NCBI GenBank assembly: GCA_945643635.1
Contig: CALZFC010000030.1
Location: forward strand, 1,823,501 to 1,887,500
Reading direction: 5' to 3'
From: Allodiplogaster sudhausi
Lineage: Eukaryota; Nematoda; Chromadorea; Rhabditida; Diplogasteridae
DNA: 64,000 bases
Program-made: the position numbers and the translations under genes
Shown: positions 20,791-35,154 of the stretch, piece after piece
Position numbering within the stretch: position 1 is the stretch's first letter
Layout: each line of letters starts with the position of its first letter
The notes under the pieces: generated by a model
The model's input: only the letters and a program-made list of their open reading frames with translations
What the model was told of the DNA's origin: nothing
Database searches by the model: none

Positions 20791-21374
20791 GGAAACGTAA
20801 GAGAGACATTCAGTGAGAGAGACAGAGAGAGAACATAGGAGAGCCTTTATACCTTTCCCGCTGTTGAGTTGCTCCCAGGTTTCTCCCACCCCCCTCTAAA
20901 TTCACAAAAGGTCACTTTACTAGGGCATGAGCTCATGAGGCTGAAAGCACTGCAATTTATGGTTCACTGAACTCCCGCCCTTGTAGATCTGAAGTCTCCC
21001 TTCATAGTCAGAATCAATGAAACTATTACAATGAGGAGGCGTGTGCTTGTTTAGTATGTAGATAGATATTTACAATTCTTCTTTATAAATAATAAGAAAA
21101 GCTATCCTTCATTCCCATAGTCTGGTATCTCGTTTTTTTTCGCTCTGCATCCAATACGCCTCATTTCCGCTGTCTACCGTATGTAGTTGCGTAGATAGCG
21201 AATACAATTAATTTGTGGAGCAATGAGAATTTCATGTGATGTGTGTTCCAAGTGAAGGTTGCATTCTTTTATTTCATAATAAGAATAATAATTAATTATA
21301 ATTGTGTTGTTCGTTTGTAAGAAAATCTATTCTACTTGTTACTAATTAGTAAGCAATTACAATTATGCATACAG
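19479..21374. other. Intergenic with GA microsatellites
   Basis: Contains impure GA tracts at about 20008-20098, 20530-20640 and 20750-20850, short (ATGT)n-like stretches near 20160-20270, and otherwise AT-rich DNA. No exon can be supported; open frames here are microsatellite translations. Confidence 0.5.
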
Positions 21375-22131
21375 ATGCCAATCGTGCTCCACGATCTCCT
21401 CTTAATTGGCTCCTTCTTCTACATCGTTCCACTTTTGGTGCTCTACGGCCTTCAGCTCTTCATCATCGCGCGTAATAGAAATGGCGCTTTCCGAAGCGCT
21501 TTCTTCGGCCAGTTCGCTTTCGGCGCCGTTGTTGTAATATTTTTAATTAATTAATTATTTATTTATTTATTTTATTTTATTTTCAAATCGATTTTACTAC
21601 TTCATATAATCGCGAAGACACTTTTTTTAAATAAAAAATTGATATTTAATTTTAATAAAAAAATTATTCAATTAAAATGGATCGAAATAAAATATTTACA
21701 AAAAAATTACAAATAACTGCCTAGGACATTGCCATGCTGATCAGCAGCTTCATCGCGTGTCGCATCCCGAATTCGCCGTGGCTCAACTCGCTGCACACGT
21801 GCTGCTCAAGTGGCGACTGGTTCACCGTTGTTTGCTACCAGTTAGAGAGAGAGAGTGGGAGAGAGAGAAAGAAAGAGAGGGAACACGATAGAATGTGGGA
21901 GAGAGAAAGAGAAAGTGAGAGACGGGAGAGATAGAGAGCGAGAGTGAGAGAGAGAGAGATGTTCCATTCCTCAGGCTGACCTTCTTCCTGAGCGTCACGC
22001 AAGAGTACAACAATGTCGCTGTTGCTGTCAATCGTTTCGTCACCGTACGCTGGCCGTCGAATACGGTATTGAAGATTCTTAACTTTCTACTCTATAATTT
22101 ACCGTTATTCCAACTCTGATCTCTCCTTGTT

Positions 22132-22170
<39 letters not shown>

Positions 22171-23593
22171 ATCACTCTCCCAAGCTCAATCACTCTTTCT
22201 AATTTAGTTTGTGCCCCTTTTCTAGAATCTCACTCTCTCTCTCCCTCTCTCCAGATGCAACAGCGTTCCTTCGTGCTCCGCTGCACGTTCGTCTCCTGCA
22301 TCGCTCCGTTCCTCTCCGCGTGGCCCGCTCTGATCTACCAGATTGTCTACTACCCAATCGTCCGGCCGGAAGGCGTCTACTTCAACACGCGCGTCATCAC
22401 GACACTGCCATCCGTTGGTCTTTTTTTATCGATTTAACCTTTTTTAAAGAGGCTGTCTAGGACTACCGTAATCCTTCAGAAAAGATCATGCAAGACAAGA
22501 GACGCAGTCTGCAAAGTGCGGTAGTAGATTTTATGCTCTCCCTGTTCAGTCTCCTTAATCTGAAATAGAGCACCCCGATCACCCCACCCCCACCCCCCCC
22601 CCCCCTCCATTAGAAAGAGCCTTCAATGTAGTCTAACAAGGAACAACCATGTAAGCCAACTAACTAAGCAGGAAACAGCCTGACGCCATTTCAGACACTC
22701 CGCTACGCCCTTACTGGTTCCGTTGTCGTGCTGACGACCTCTGCCACCGTCGTTCTCTACGTGCTCACGGCACGCGAGCTGAAGGGTGCAAGGCGGTCGT
22801 CGAGATACAAAGTGAGTGTGCTGCTCGCAGTTTGGTATCTTATGGTTAAAAAACCCGGCATGGTTCAGTCCAACATCAAGGGCTCAATGGATGCATCGGA
22901 TGCATCTCATGAGTTATGTCCATATTATGAGTGATGTTTGATAGTCTCTCGAGAGGGAGATGACGTCATAGCGCCAACATCTCCTACTGTATTGCGTGAC
23001 GTTGAGACGAGGAGCATTCTCATCGTCTATTTCATAGTACCAAAATTGGCTTGATCTTGAGCATAAGATCAAGTTCAATATTTAAGAAAATTATCTTCTC
23101 TCTTTTTAAGGTGGCCCCTCACGAGCAACGTCTCGGCTATGTTGGCGTCGGACTGCTACTTGTGAATATGCCCATGATCATTGATCAGGTTAAGGAGCTC
23201 TCTCTCTACTTCTCTCTCTCTCTCCTTCTCTCTCTCTCTCCTTCTCTCTCTCTCTCCTTCTCTCTCTCTCTCCTTCTCTCTCTCTCCTTCTCTCTCTCTC
23301 CTTCTCTCTCTCTCCTTCTCTCTCCCCCCCTTCCCTCTCTCTCTCTCCCCCTTCTCTCTCTCTCACAAAACAATGCTCTCCAGGTAGTGAAAGCGTTCGC
23401 TGGCTCCTCGCTCGATCCCGTCCTCAAGTACACGACCTTCAACTACACGGCCGAGCTTCGCTCTCTTGCGCCCCCTCTCCTCCTTCTCTGTCTGAGTGGC
23501 CGCGTCCGCTGCCAGCTCAGAGATATCTTCAGATGGCGACAGACGCCGACAGCAGCAACGATCATGCAGACGTCGAGCACGGCGAAGGCGTGA
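21375..23593 (+). CDS. Serpentine receptor, SRG/SRV-like 7TM protein
   Basis: Seven exons: 21375-21533, 21725-21840, 21975-22065, 22255-22413, 22695-22811, 23111-23188 and 23384-23593. They join in frame to 309 aa, a usual length for nematode chemoreceptor-type GPCRs. Hydrophobic helices are visible, for example LIGSFFYIVPLLVLYGLQLF near the N-terminus, ISSFIACRI, CIAPFLSAWPALIYQIVYY, GSVVVLTTSATVVLYVL, VGVGLLLVNMPMII and a last one near SLAPPLLLLCL. The segment VAVNRFVTVRWP after TM3 resembles the NRF/NRY motif that SRG-superfamily receptors have in place of DRY. The short extracellular N-terminus is also SRG-like. Assignment to srg as against srv is not resolved. The intron 2 donor and the intron 4, 6 and 7-side acceptors adjoin GA or CT microsatellites. 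Confidence 0.85.
23195..23370. repeat. Compound (CT)n/CTTCTC microsatellite in receptor intron 6
   Basis: Repeated CTCTCTCTCTCTCCTT units of about 18-20 bp run up to the acceptor region of the last exon. They supply a long polypyrimidine tract. Confidence 0.9.
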
Positions 23594-26500
23594 TCATGGA
23601 ATGGAGGAATTCTCAAGGATGACCAAAAACCCACGTTTGAATTTGCGCCCTTTTGCCTGAGCGGAGTGCGAGAGAGTATGTGCTTTCGATACAATAGTCA
23701 GGAGAACTCAAATTGATTTCGATCGAGTACCATATACTAAGAATATGTGCATACGTCTTCTTCTTTCCACTCTTTTCTTTTCCCAAAACAAAACAAATTT
23801 AGGTTTCATTTTCGATAAATGTAGACTGAAAGTTATATCAAGAATATGTAAATTGGATGTTTATCACATCGCTTCCTACTTATGCTTTATTTAAACATAA
23901 AAATATACATATTTCCGTCTGCAACACAATTGACCTTTTTGATCTTGGCGAAAGGACAATATCATTTCATTGTTCACTTGCTAGACATGCCTTTACCATA
24001 ATCTTGTTCTTATTGTTAGTTCAAAATATATTTTTAAAAAATGTACAGACATTGAGTGCAGTCATCATTGTTTTCAAACTCATTTGTTCAATTTTAAATT
24101 ATCACGAGATGTGAAACATCTGGGATATTGTTACTGAGTATTTCCAGACAATTTTCAGATGTCTACTTTAGCAGGATGACAGGAATAATAGGTAAGATAC
24201 ATGGGGAGAGAAAGAGTCTGACTGACTGATAACAGAGCGAGAGATGGAGAGAGATATAGAGAAGAGAGGGAGAGAAAGAAAGACAGAGAGAGAGAGCAAG
24301 AGGTTGGGATGCGGAAAGATGCGAATTCATTGTAACCTCGTAGCAGTTGCTACAACCTAAATCGTACAAATTGTGCAAAACAATTCCAGAATCAGCGAAT
24401 CGGATTGCGTCACATTTTTGTCTGAATATAAAATAATATTAGACTTTACCGGGAAAAGAAGATATAAACAATTGACGGACTGACGTTTTTTTATTTATTT
24501 AAAAGGCTCTCTTGATTTTATTCGCACTTTTCATGACTTATCCTTTTGTCCTTTGCACTTTATCACTGGGAATTGAATGGATGGAGAAGAATGTGACTAG
24601 AACTGGAAGAGGTCACAAAAAAATCTTTAGATCTCTGTATTGACATTTCTACGAACCAATTCTTCTCAGAAGAATTCTTCTGATGGTGAGAAGAAGCAAT
24701 TCTTCTCGTCGTGCAAGAAATGCACAATGTCGGGTGCGCGGGATTCTTAAGACGTATTCCACGTGCTGTGGCGTGGGAGATAATGTTCTAGAAGGTTGCG
24801 AAAGTATATTAGTTTTAAATCTTGTACCTGTGTAAAATTACGCATAATATAAAGTCCAAAGTTTATCACGTGATTTATGTATGTAACTATTACTCAACGT
24901 TTTAAGTCACGAGGATAGCTTATGGTTAGAAAAGGAATAAGTTGCTGATTACTACTACAGAAACATACGTACATATTTCAGCCTTTGGTTGTCTAATGCG
25001 AGACCACTGAATTCAGTAGGAATGACTCACAATCAGATCTGCCGGTTCGATAATGTTTCCTAATTGGCGCGCTTGTTTTGCGCACGATTTACGACAAGGG
25101 GCATGGCGTTTGCATATTGTCTGTGCATTTCCGTAGATTAGCAATAATTAAATTCAGCAAATTTGTATGAGTAAAGCTGCGCAAATTGAAAAGACATCGT
25201 TAGGAATATGTTTCTTTGCCATGTCCGCATGTATGGACCAATAAATAGTCTGCAAACATATAACTGTATAACTAATTAAGCCTTTGAAGTGCACTTGAAC
25301 TTGAACTTGGCTTGACTTGATAACTGTTTATGATCTTCAGCAAGTTCAATATGAAGAAGACAAAATGAAGAAAGAAAGCTATTTTTGTCATGAAATTATA
25401 AAAACAAGCAGGGACTGCTATGACGCCACAATTTGTCGTTTAGTTAGCGAGTAATCCACAGTGAAAAGGCATTGCAAAGTATTAACGAAACTATTCAACA
25501 GCCACTTTTTAACAGCATATGTACATATCTGATGTATCTAGTGATACTTACGTTAGTAATCTATCTTGTGACCCAGAATCGTGCCATCGCCGGCTACATC
25601 TACGGTGTTTCCTAATGAGTCTATAACCGAACCGTAGAACGGAACCACCACCACCCACGATCACACGGCTCTTCGTCATTGTCTGCTTCTTTACTGCTGT
25701 TCCAGCAACTCTCTAAACCACCTCCCACGATCACACGGCTCTTCGTCTTTGCCTGCTTCTTTACTGCTGTTCCAGCAACTCTCTAAACCACCGTAAATCT
25801 TCCATCATTCCCGGGGTCCAGTTTGCAGATATTTCTCGTATCCGTCAACATTTCATGCTTGTCTTTGAAAGTAATAAATGCTGCGAGTAACAGAATTTGT
25901 ATAAAGAAACAACAAATTCATTATACCTCTTTTCTTGTGTCTTGCAACGTGTTGTTACTCAGAGAACGAATTTAACAATCATCGTCTTTAATGTGAATCC
26001 GTTCATCCGTAAAATCCGTTAAATAAACAGCGATAAGAATTCAATGTTCTGGTTGGTTGAGATAAAAAAAATAATTAATTCTACTCTAAAAAGGCAAACT
26101 TAGCGACTAAATGGGAAATAAATCATGCCTACTTCCTGGAACGATTGGCCCTGATCTGCCTTCCGGAAAAAAGAAGCTTTTCGAAAAAAGGCCACGGCAG
26201 CAAAATGCGAGAAAGCAGAAGAGAGCCTCTCTTTTATAACTCTCAGCATCTCAATGAAACACTTTGAGTTCTTTGAGAGTGCGATCAAGCAATTCCAGGC
26301 ATGCACATGCCGCATTCGTGGTCCTTCAAACCGCGCGGCTTCCTTCAAGTCATTTTGGGCTGCTCTTCGAAAGGACTAATACTTAGTAGTATGTTCGCAG
26401 CGAAATTTGAGGCCGCCGCAACCATTGTGCACATTCGGTCACGCGTTGGGGTCATGGTGAGAAGACGAAATGGGCAACAATTTTCGTCATATAACATTGC

Positions 26501-26927
26501 TCCAGTGGTATAATCAAGATCCACCAATCACATACTGGATCGCCTACGAACCATTCCCTTCTTACCTGACCACTCTCTCTCTCCTTTTCTCTCAATTATA
26601 TCACGCAAGGATTCTGACGTTCGATCTCACAATACAACGATTAATTGTTAATTGTTAATGATAAAAAGTCGGTCTTAAGAACAGTTAACTTGGATGAATC
26701 TGAACGACTTCAACCATGTGCTCTTCTTTTATTTTTACGAATATTATATTTACAGGCTTGCGTATGTATGATCACGACGAACATAATAATATTCAACCGA
26801 TCAATTAAAAACGACTTGAGAAATTCGTCGTTTACTGTAGAGTCACTCATTTAAAGTGTCAGAAAATTAAAAAAAATATATATTAATCCTGTGGCCTCTC
26901 ATTAACACTCGAATTCCTGTTTTTGCT
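23594..26927. other. Intergenic, mostly featureless
   Basis: AT-rich DNA. A GA-rich patch lies at about 24205-24300 and an AGAATTCTTCT-containing partial palindrome at about 24657-24710. A minus open frame at 26348-26100 (82 codons) has mixed composition but no recognisable family. No tRNA or other RNA gene was recognised. Confidence 0.4.
25647..25794. repeat. 71-bp direct tandem duplication
   Basis: CCCACGATCACACGGCTCTTCGTC begins at about 25654 and again about 71 bp later, and the remainder (CTGCTTCTTTACTGCTGTTCC...) follows in both with very few differences. It is a recent two-copy tandem duplication in intergenic DNA. Confidence 0.85.
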
Positions 26928-27233
26928 CTACATCGTCTTCTCCTCTCGGTACATTCGGTCGAGCTCGTCTTGGAAGAAGGCGGCCAGCTGCACGCGACGG
27001 TTCTTCAGTGTCGATGTCAGCAAACCGCGCTCGGCCGAGAACTCCTGAGTGGAAGAACAGAGATACGGTAAAGATAAAGACTACTGGAATTTCTGCAGCT
27101 TACATGTACAAGTTAGTTTCCCCAGTGAGGGGAGAACCTACTCTCTCTATCTCTATCTCTCTTTCACTCTCTCTCTCTTTCCCTCTCTTTCTCTCTCTCG
27201 CCCTCTCGCTCTCTCTCGCTCTTTCTCGCTCTT

Positions 27234-27284
<51 letters not shown>

Positions 27285-30200
27285 CTCCCTCACCTCGGTA
27301 GTCAGATGCACGGCGCGCAGCAACTCGATTGAAGTCAACCCATGCTGCCGTCCGGTCGCGTTCAGCTCGCGCAGCACATGAGCATGCGCAGAGGAAGAGG
27401 CGACCAGGCGGTCGTCATCGAGGAGGGACTGCGAAATGAAGATAAGCATTAAAAGCAATTAAAAATAATTTAAAAAAAAAAGAAATTAAGGTAAAAAACC
27501 CCCGAAGCTAAAGAGGCTAAAAATTCTTATAAGCAGTATCCTGAGAATTCAATGAGAGAATATAAAAGTTCTCGTCACGAAAACTATAAGCATAAGATAT
27601 AAGCTCTCAAAAATCGCACAAATCAATATTACATTTGCAACAACAACGACAAGGATAATACAAAAAAAAAGATAATTTTTGACGAATGTTCAAAATATCC
27701 ATCTGAGCATTTAATGGCTGACATGATAAATTGATTGATTGATTTTAAAAAAACAATCACTCTCTCAACTCACCGCCTTCTCTCCACTACTGATGCTGGC
27801 GCTGGCGGGGGCGAGACTTCTTCTAAGCTCGGCGACATTCACGACGACGACGCCAATGAGGAACGAGCGCTCAGAACGGCCGTACACGAAGATCTACAAT
27901 TGCCACGGAGAGAGTCCTCTTTCAAGAAAGCCGACCAATATTTAAACTATTGGAAACACTGTTGTTTGTTTGTTTGTTTTTACGTTTGTTTGCTTGATGC
28001 TATGTTTTCATGAAATTGAAGAAGAATTTAATTAATTAAGAAGACAGTTATAGTGGTTTTCGAAGAGGAATAGAATGAAAAGCTGCATAAAGGGGCATGA
28101 AACTCAAATGTCATCTATTTCCATTTCTTGACTATTGCTCTAGCGTCTCTCTAAATCACACGCTCTCTCGCCCTGGGCGTCAGGCAAAAAGGCGCGTACT
28201 AAAAAGGGGGGTTTATGGTTTGTTTAAAATAGCTTAGACTATTCTTCATCTTCTTCCTTCCCACCTGCGAGACGAGTTCGCACTGCGCGAGGATGCCCTC
28301 GATCTGTTCGGGCGCCACGAAATCGCCCTGCGCCAGCTTCAGGAATGCATTACGGCGGCCGATGACGGCGAGGGCGCCAGACGGCAGCCACTGGCCAATG
28401 TCACCCGTGTGCAGCCATCCCTGGGAGAGAAAGAGGAGAGAGAGAGAGAGAAGAGAGAGGAGAGAGAGAGAAGAGAGAGAAAGGAGAGGAGATGGAGAGA
28501 GGAGAGAGAGGGAGAGAAATACAGACAGTGATTTTTATGATTCGCTTGTTGCCTGCTAAAAATGAAATATGGTTTGACCAATATGGCTCACCTCCTCGTC
28601 CACCGTGCGCCTGCTCAACTCCTCATCGCCGTAGTAGCCGGCCATTACGGCGGCGCCGCGGAAGCACACCTCGCCACGGTCGTCGGCGGCCACATAGCCG
28701 AGCTCGGGGATGTCGGCGAGCTTCATCTGAACGTACATATTTTATTGCCATAATTAATTAATTAATTAATTAATTAATTATTGTTCACCGACACTGATTG
28801 TGGAGTAGAGAAAATTCCGAGTAAAAAAATTAGAATTCATTTCATGGCAAAATCATTTTCCAACCGTCTTATAAGCATTATGTTATTGACATGGATTGAA
28901 GAGAAAAGGATGGTGGAAAGACTCGAATAAGTAAATAATTAAGTAATTAACAAGTAATTACTGAAATTACATTTAAATAAAAGGATTAGGCACCTGAGCC
29001 CACGGTGCTGGCCCACCGACATGGTCCGCCGTGCAGTCGGCGGGCAGATTGAGCGTGCCCGCGGCGCAGCACTCTGTCTGGCCGTAGCTTCAAACAAATA
29101 TTGAATAATATTTGTTTTTTTATTTACAAATTTGTCAACAATTTTTTTTACAATATATTTTTCTATTATATTTCTCTCTTCTTATGCAAGACACTTGTTT
29201 CATTCACTGACTTTCTGCCGTTCTAGACGATGAATGAATGCTAGGGAAACACAAAATATATGTACTTGAGGGATAAATGGAGGGCAAGGGTAACATGAAG
29301 AGAGAAAGAATGAGAGAGAGAGATAGAGAGAGAAAGAGAAAGAAACAGAGAGAAACGAGCGTGACAGAGAGAGGGAAAGAGAGTGAGAGAGAGAGAGAAA
29401 AAGTGTGAAAATGAGAGAGGAGAGTGAAAGAGAGGAAAAAGAAACAGACGAACCCCTCAAAGAGTGGACAGCCGTAGGCGATGCGCGAGAAGTCCTTGAC
29501 GGCCGCGGAGACGGGCGCGCCGCCCGTGGTCATTAAGCGAAGGCGGCCACCGAACTCGCCGTGAATCTTGAAAAGTTCTCTCGATCTTATTCATCCTGTA
29601 CACACAACATGCATATACCTATTATAATAAGCATATTTTTTTATATATTAAATAAAATATGCTAAATAAAATGTTTAAGAAGAGCGAAGATATACTGCTT
29701 CCTCTTGCCCAAACGGGTTCAAAAAGTTTATTTCACTGACATGAGGGAGCGAGCGTTTCTAATTTTTAAGAATTTTTAATTTTTAATTTTTTTTTGTTGT
29801 AATTAAAATACATATATAAATATTTTCAGGCCCACCTTGCTGAATACGAATCGGTCCCACAGCGTGTCGAATCGATAGACGCCCGAGTGCAGCGACCGTA
29901 GTTTCGCCTGAAATGATCTTTGATCTTTGCTCCTTGGTCTATGATCTGCGTAAGAGTTACCAAACTCTGAGCATACTATATACACATTCTACATATTTCT
30001 GTAGTCGCTCAGAACAAGTCATATCCATCGCTCTCCATTTCGTTCTGATTCCATCCCTTTCGCTCTCTCACTCTCTCTCTCTCTCTCACTCTCTCTCACA
30101 CTCGCTCTGTCCCCTTCCCCTCTCTCCACCTTTTCACCTCTCTCTCCCTCTCTTTCTCTCCCTCCCTCTCTCTCTCTCTCCCGTCAACATGCCCATTTGG

Positions 30201-30775
30201 CGATGGCGAACACGAGTCGGGTGAAGAAGCCAGCCGCGGCGATCTTTGCATGAACTGCTTCATAGAATCTGAAGTTCAGCGCAAGCTAATTTTGTTGTTT
30301 CTTTTTTTTAATAAAAAAGTTGCCGTCAATATGTAAAATGTGTTATTTAATTGTATAAACAAATAAACAAACAGTAAGTAATTAATTAATTAATTAATTA
30401 GTTAATTAGTTAATTAAGCAAGAATACTTGTTGAGGAGCCGCGGCACGAGTGCCACCAGCGACGGCTGCAGCAGCTGCATCTCGGAGCGGAGACGGGACA
30501 CGTCGCCCGAGTAGATGCCGATTCGGCCACCCGTGAAGGTGACGAACATCTTGAAGAGAGAGATAGATGAGAGAGAGAGAGAAAGAGGAGAGACGAGAGA
30601 AGAGAGTGAGAGAGATAGAGGGGGAGAGAGCAAGATAAGAAAAGAGAGAGAGGAGACTGAGAGAGAGATAGCAGGAGAGAGAGGATAGATGAGAGATATC
30701 GACAAGAAAGAAGAACAGAAATAAATGCAACACATCTTTCGCAATTCTCTCTCTCTCTCTCTTGCTCTCTGTCTC

Positions 30776-30807
<32 letters not shown>

Positions 30808-31055
30808 GCTCTCTCTCTCTCGCTCTCTCGCTCCCTCGCTCTCTCTCTCTCTAGCTCTCTCTCTCGCTCTCTCCCTCTCTACCTGCATGAGATGCTCGTA
30901 GATGTGCGCGAGCGATAGGAAAGAGAAGTAGACATCATTCCTGTCGAACTGAATCCGATGCGGCTCCTCGCACCACTGCACGTACGCACCGGCGACAGCT
31001 GCCAGCAGATTGCGATGCGTACTCTGCACGCCCTTTGGACGGCCTAGAAATCACC

Positions 31056-31103
<48 letters not shown>

Positions 31104-34100
31104 TTCAATCTCTCTCTCTCCCTCTTTCGCTATCGATCTCTCACCCTCTCACTATCCATCTCTCTATTCTCTACCTCTCTCACCCTGTCTGTCTTTCATC
31201 CTTTTTCTAGGTCATTCTCTCTCTTTCTCTCCCTCTCAAACTCCATATTTTTTCTCTCTCTCTCTCACCCTCGCTCTATCTCTCCCTCGAGCTCATTCTC
31301 CCCGACTCCCTCTGCATCTCACCCACCGGTCGTTCCACTCGTATGGCAGATGACATAGACGTCGTCCGGCTTCGGTGGCTCCGCCTCGCGCGGATTGCGC
31401 CTTCCCAACTCGAGCAACTCGTCCCAATCGAGCAGCTGACAAATGAATCAAGGAAACAATTCACATACTTCAAAGAATAGGCATGTATGTATGTACATAA
31501 TTGACAATACGGTAATTAACAAAAGCTATTAATTAGTACAAATTAGTAATAGCACAAATGATAAACATTTTCATGCGATATGACATTGGATATGTTTGCC
31601 ATATCTTTCAAAATGATTTCACGCACTATATGTACAGTACCGCCCAACATTTCTGGTACATATATTAATTATATTAATTATATTAATATAAATAATTTCA
31701 ATTGATTTTTCAGCGCTCATGGCGCATTTCAACGTAGTTTTCTGTACAAACTAGACTAATTCGATGCAGATAAATACGTTGGAAACATTAGTTTCTCAAA
31801 AAAAGTAGAAACTGACGAGAAAATTCATGTTTTAGTCCGAAACCCATTTGAAGATGCAGCGCAATTGCGCTGCATATTTCAAATAATTTCGGGATAAAAC
31901 ATGAATTTTCTCGTCAGCGTCTACTTTCATTGAGAAACTAATGTTACCAACCTATTTATCTGCATCGAATTGGTCTAGTTTATACAGAAAACTACGTTGA
32001 AATGCTCCATGAGCGCTGAAAAATCAATTGAAATTATTTATATTAATATAATTAATATATGTACCAGAAATGTTGGGCGGTACTGTACATATGTTTCCGA
32101 GCGAGATTCACATCAAATTGAGAAGATATGACTCGGAAAATAAGTAGAATTTGCCCGAACTAAAACCACCAGGCCGACGATCATTTCTAAAGATGGCAAA
32201 TATGTATGTCCGGGACCGAATCTTTCATCAGCTCAATTTCATTTCCATACCTTTTCCGTTAAATCACAGCGCTGGACAATGTATGGGGGCGATGCAATGG
32301 GCAGTCCAATCGTGCCACTGTGCAATTCCGTAATATGTTTTTACTGTATGAAAAAACTCCGTGCAAGACAAATGCAGGTATGAAAAATTGAGAATTCATC
32401 ATGTAGCTGGAATCAGCTGTGCGTACTCATACTTGTTCTTTGATATTGAATTTGTGATAATTCCTATAGTTATTGTGTTTTAATGTTGATAACATCCGTT
32501 GATATGATTTTAGTGAACCGTTTAGTCATCGGCTCGAGGTTGTGCACGGCAGCTAGGCGCCGTGTCGTCGTTGAAGTCAGCAAAGAAGGTTCTTTGAAAC
32601 ATTTTCTTACCCTGATTCTTTATTCGTTAAATCAGCCGTATATCTTGCTATGTTTAGTTACCGAAAGAGTTAAACCTTGAAATGAATGTGATTGGAGGTC
32701 GATTAAAAGAAAGAAGATAATAAGTATGCTTAGAACTGTTCTTTTTCTCCCATTATTGCCAGATGTTAATTTGACTATTTTATTCGTTCAAGGACATGGA
32801 CTTGAACAAGGACAAGGATCAAGGATCAAGGAGAACATCGGCATGATAACGTGAGCTTGATATTTTAAGTTTTTTTTAAACTTCTTAAATGCTATTATAT
32901 TATTTCAATCTTTTATTCACGCCGTAAAATTTTGCTAACGAAATATGCGATGTTAGTGCTTATGCCTTTTTGAAACCCACGCAGATCCTTGTTGACCCCG
33001 AACTGCTCATTGAATATGTTTTGCCTGTTTAATACATTTGTAGCCAAAAAAACTTTTTAGCTTTGTGCCCCTTGCCTGGAGCCAAACACCTAACCTTGTT
33101 TAACACTCTATTTGTATTCCAGCCTATGGTATGTGGAAATCTGATGTTGCATATTAAATGAAGCGCAGAATCTTAAAGAAGTTATTAGGTAATGCTCACT
33201 CAGTATCCAATTTTGCAGAATTCGGTGATTCGTTGCAACTGTTGAGTCTACCGACTCGAACACCGTAGCGCTTGACTATTCACAGGTTTGGCTAATCTAA
33301 TTAAATCTCTTTTTTAAGGATTTAGGGTACGAGTTGGCCATGCAAGTTGGCCAACTCACGTCCACGCCGGGTTCGCACGGATCTTCGCTAAAACTCGGTT
33401 TGTTTTTTCTCTAACTCACTCTTTCTTTTTTTCTCTTTTCTCCTAGTTATGCTGTTTGCAAAGTCTTCGGTGGACCTAAGCTAAGTTCCCAACTAAGCAA
33501 GTTTAATTGTATGTTCTTTCTCTGTCTATCTTTCTCTCCCTCCTCCCCTCTCTCGTTTTCTTTGTTTGAATCTCTCGCTTCTTCTATCACATCTTCTTTC
33601 TATGCAGGATGTCTTCGAGTGATGTCGCGGCTGGACGGATAGGGCTGACCCCGCTGCTCTGGCCCAACCTCTGGCTTCCACCCTCCTCTTGTCTCGATGT
33701 TGCCTGTAAGTTCGCCGAGTAGCTCGTTCGAGAGCGAAAGGAGCATGGCAACATTTGCTATTTTGGAAGTACTTCTTTGTTTTTGTAATTGTCTTTTACT
33801 TTGCATTTTACACTGTATAAAGAATGAAAAACTATCGCGATTTGTGAGAAGTTTCTGCTCGAAAAGAGCATATTCTCACGGTCAGGGGGGCTTATGTTTG
33901 ATTTCTGTTTCGTTGAATAAAGATTTTTTTTCTGTCTTTTAGTTATCCAAGTTAGAGAAAGTTGGCAAAATGCCAGCTTCAGATGGGCAGAGCATCGCTC
34001 GGAGTTGAAGGCTACGCTCAGGCGTGGCAATTTGCCAAGAATGGTTGCAAAGTGAGGGGCTAAGGGGTCATGCGTGTTCAAAAATCAATCGTGCTAGGTG

Positions 34101-34564
34101 TATTTTAATAATTGGGGCACGTTGGGATCCCGTCGGCCCCGGGATGGACCCGATTGGACTGCACCGATCCTAGCGCTGTGTTAAATCTTTCGCTCTCCCG
34201 AGATACATATGTTACAGCCAGAGATCCTGCTTTCTCTCTCTTTCTCTTTCTCTCTCTCTCTCTCTCTCGCTCTGTCTCTTTCTCTCACTCTCACTAGTGT
34301 GTATTTGAATTAAATTTAAAATTTGAAAATGAAAAAAGCGGGAAAATAAAATAAAATAAAATAAATTTTCTCCAACCTTGACAGCCTCATCGCCGTCCGC
34401 TCGCTCGACGTCCTCTGTCCCGTCGTGCAGCAGCACAATGTGCGTGAGGGTCTTGACGCGACCCGCGCGCACTTCTGCGAGAAGCGACGCGGCACGTGTT
34501 GCGGTATCAGCCAACACGCACTCCAGGGAGCACGAGTCGATGATGGCACTGGGCAAGAGAGAGG

Positions 34565-34602
<38 letters not shown>

Positions 34603-35111
34603 ACGAGAAAGGGAGAGCAAGGACAACGAGAGAGAGCGAGAGGAGAAGAGAAAAGAGGAAAAGAGATAGTGAGAAAGAGAGAAGAGAGCGAGAGAAAAGA
34701 GCTGAGAGGGAGAAACGGGAGAGCACAATTGGTGGAGAGAGAAATAGTAGATAAAAGAGAGAGAGAGAGACAGAGAAAGAAAACATTAACCACAGATCGT
34801 CCATCTTGCTGTTGTGGTAGAGCGGCACGAGGGTGCACGAGAAGGCGACAAGGCCGTGCAGCGCGGTCATGTAGCTGAGAGAGAGATGGTAGTTTTTATT
34901 TATTTTTTTTATTTTACTTTTTTTTTAAATGAATAAAATTTCATTTACAACAGCTTTCTACTCCCTGCTTACATTCTTTCCACACAAAATTGATCGCTAA
35001 TTCTCTCATATGAAACTCTCTAGATTGTCTCTGTATCTTTATTTCTCTTTCTTTCTCTCTCGCTCTTTTTCTCTCTCTCTCTCGCTCTCTTTCTCTCTCT
35101 CTCTCTCGCTC

Positions 35112-35154
<43 letters not shown>

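Noticed and set aside
24790..24810. Heat-shock-element-like TTCTAGAAGGTTGCGAA
   Set aside because: The third repeat is out of register by one base and no gene start is nearby.
26100..26527. Two minus-strand frames (82 and 60 codons) of mixed composition
   Set aside because: Protein-like in look but with no family motif and no joining splice sites; left as possible chance frames.
34212..34878. Long overlapping frames on both strands rich in Leu/Ser or Arg/Glu
   Set aside because: They are translations of (CT)n/(GA)n repeats with real exon fragments embedded. The same holds for the many similar frames across 20-64 kb.
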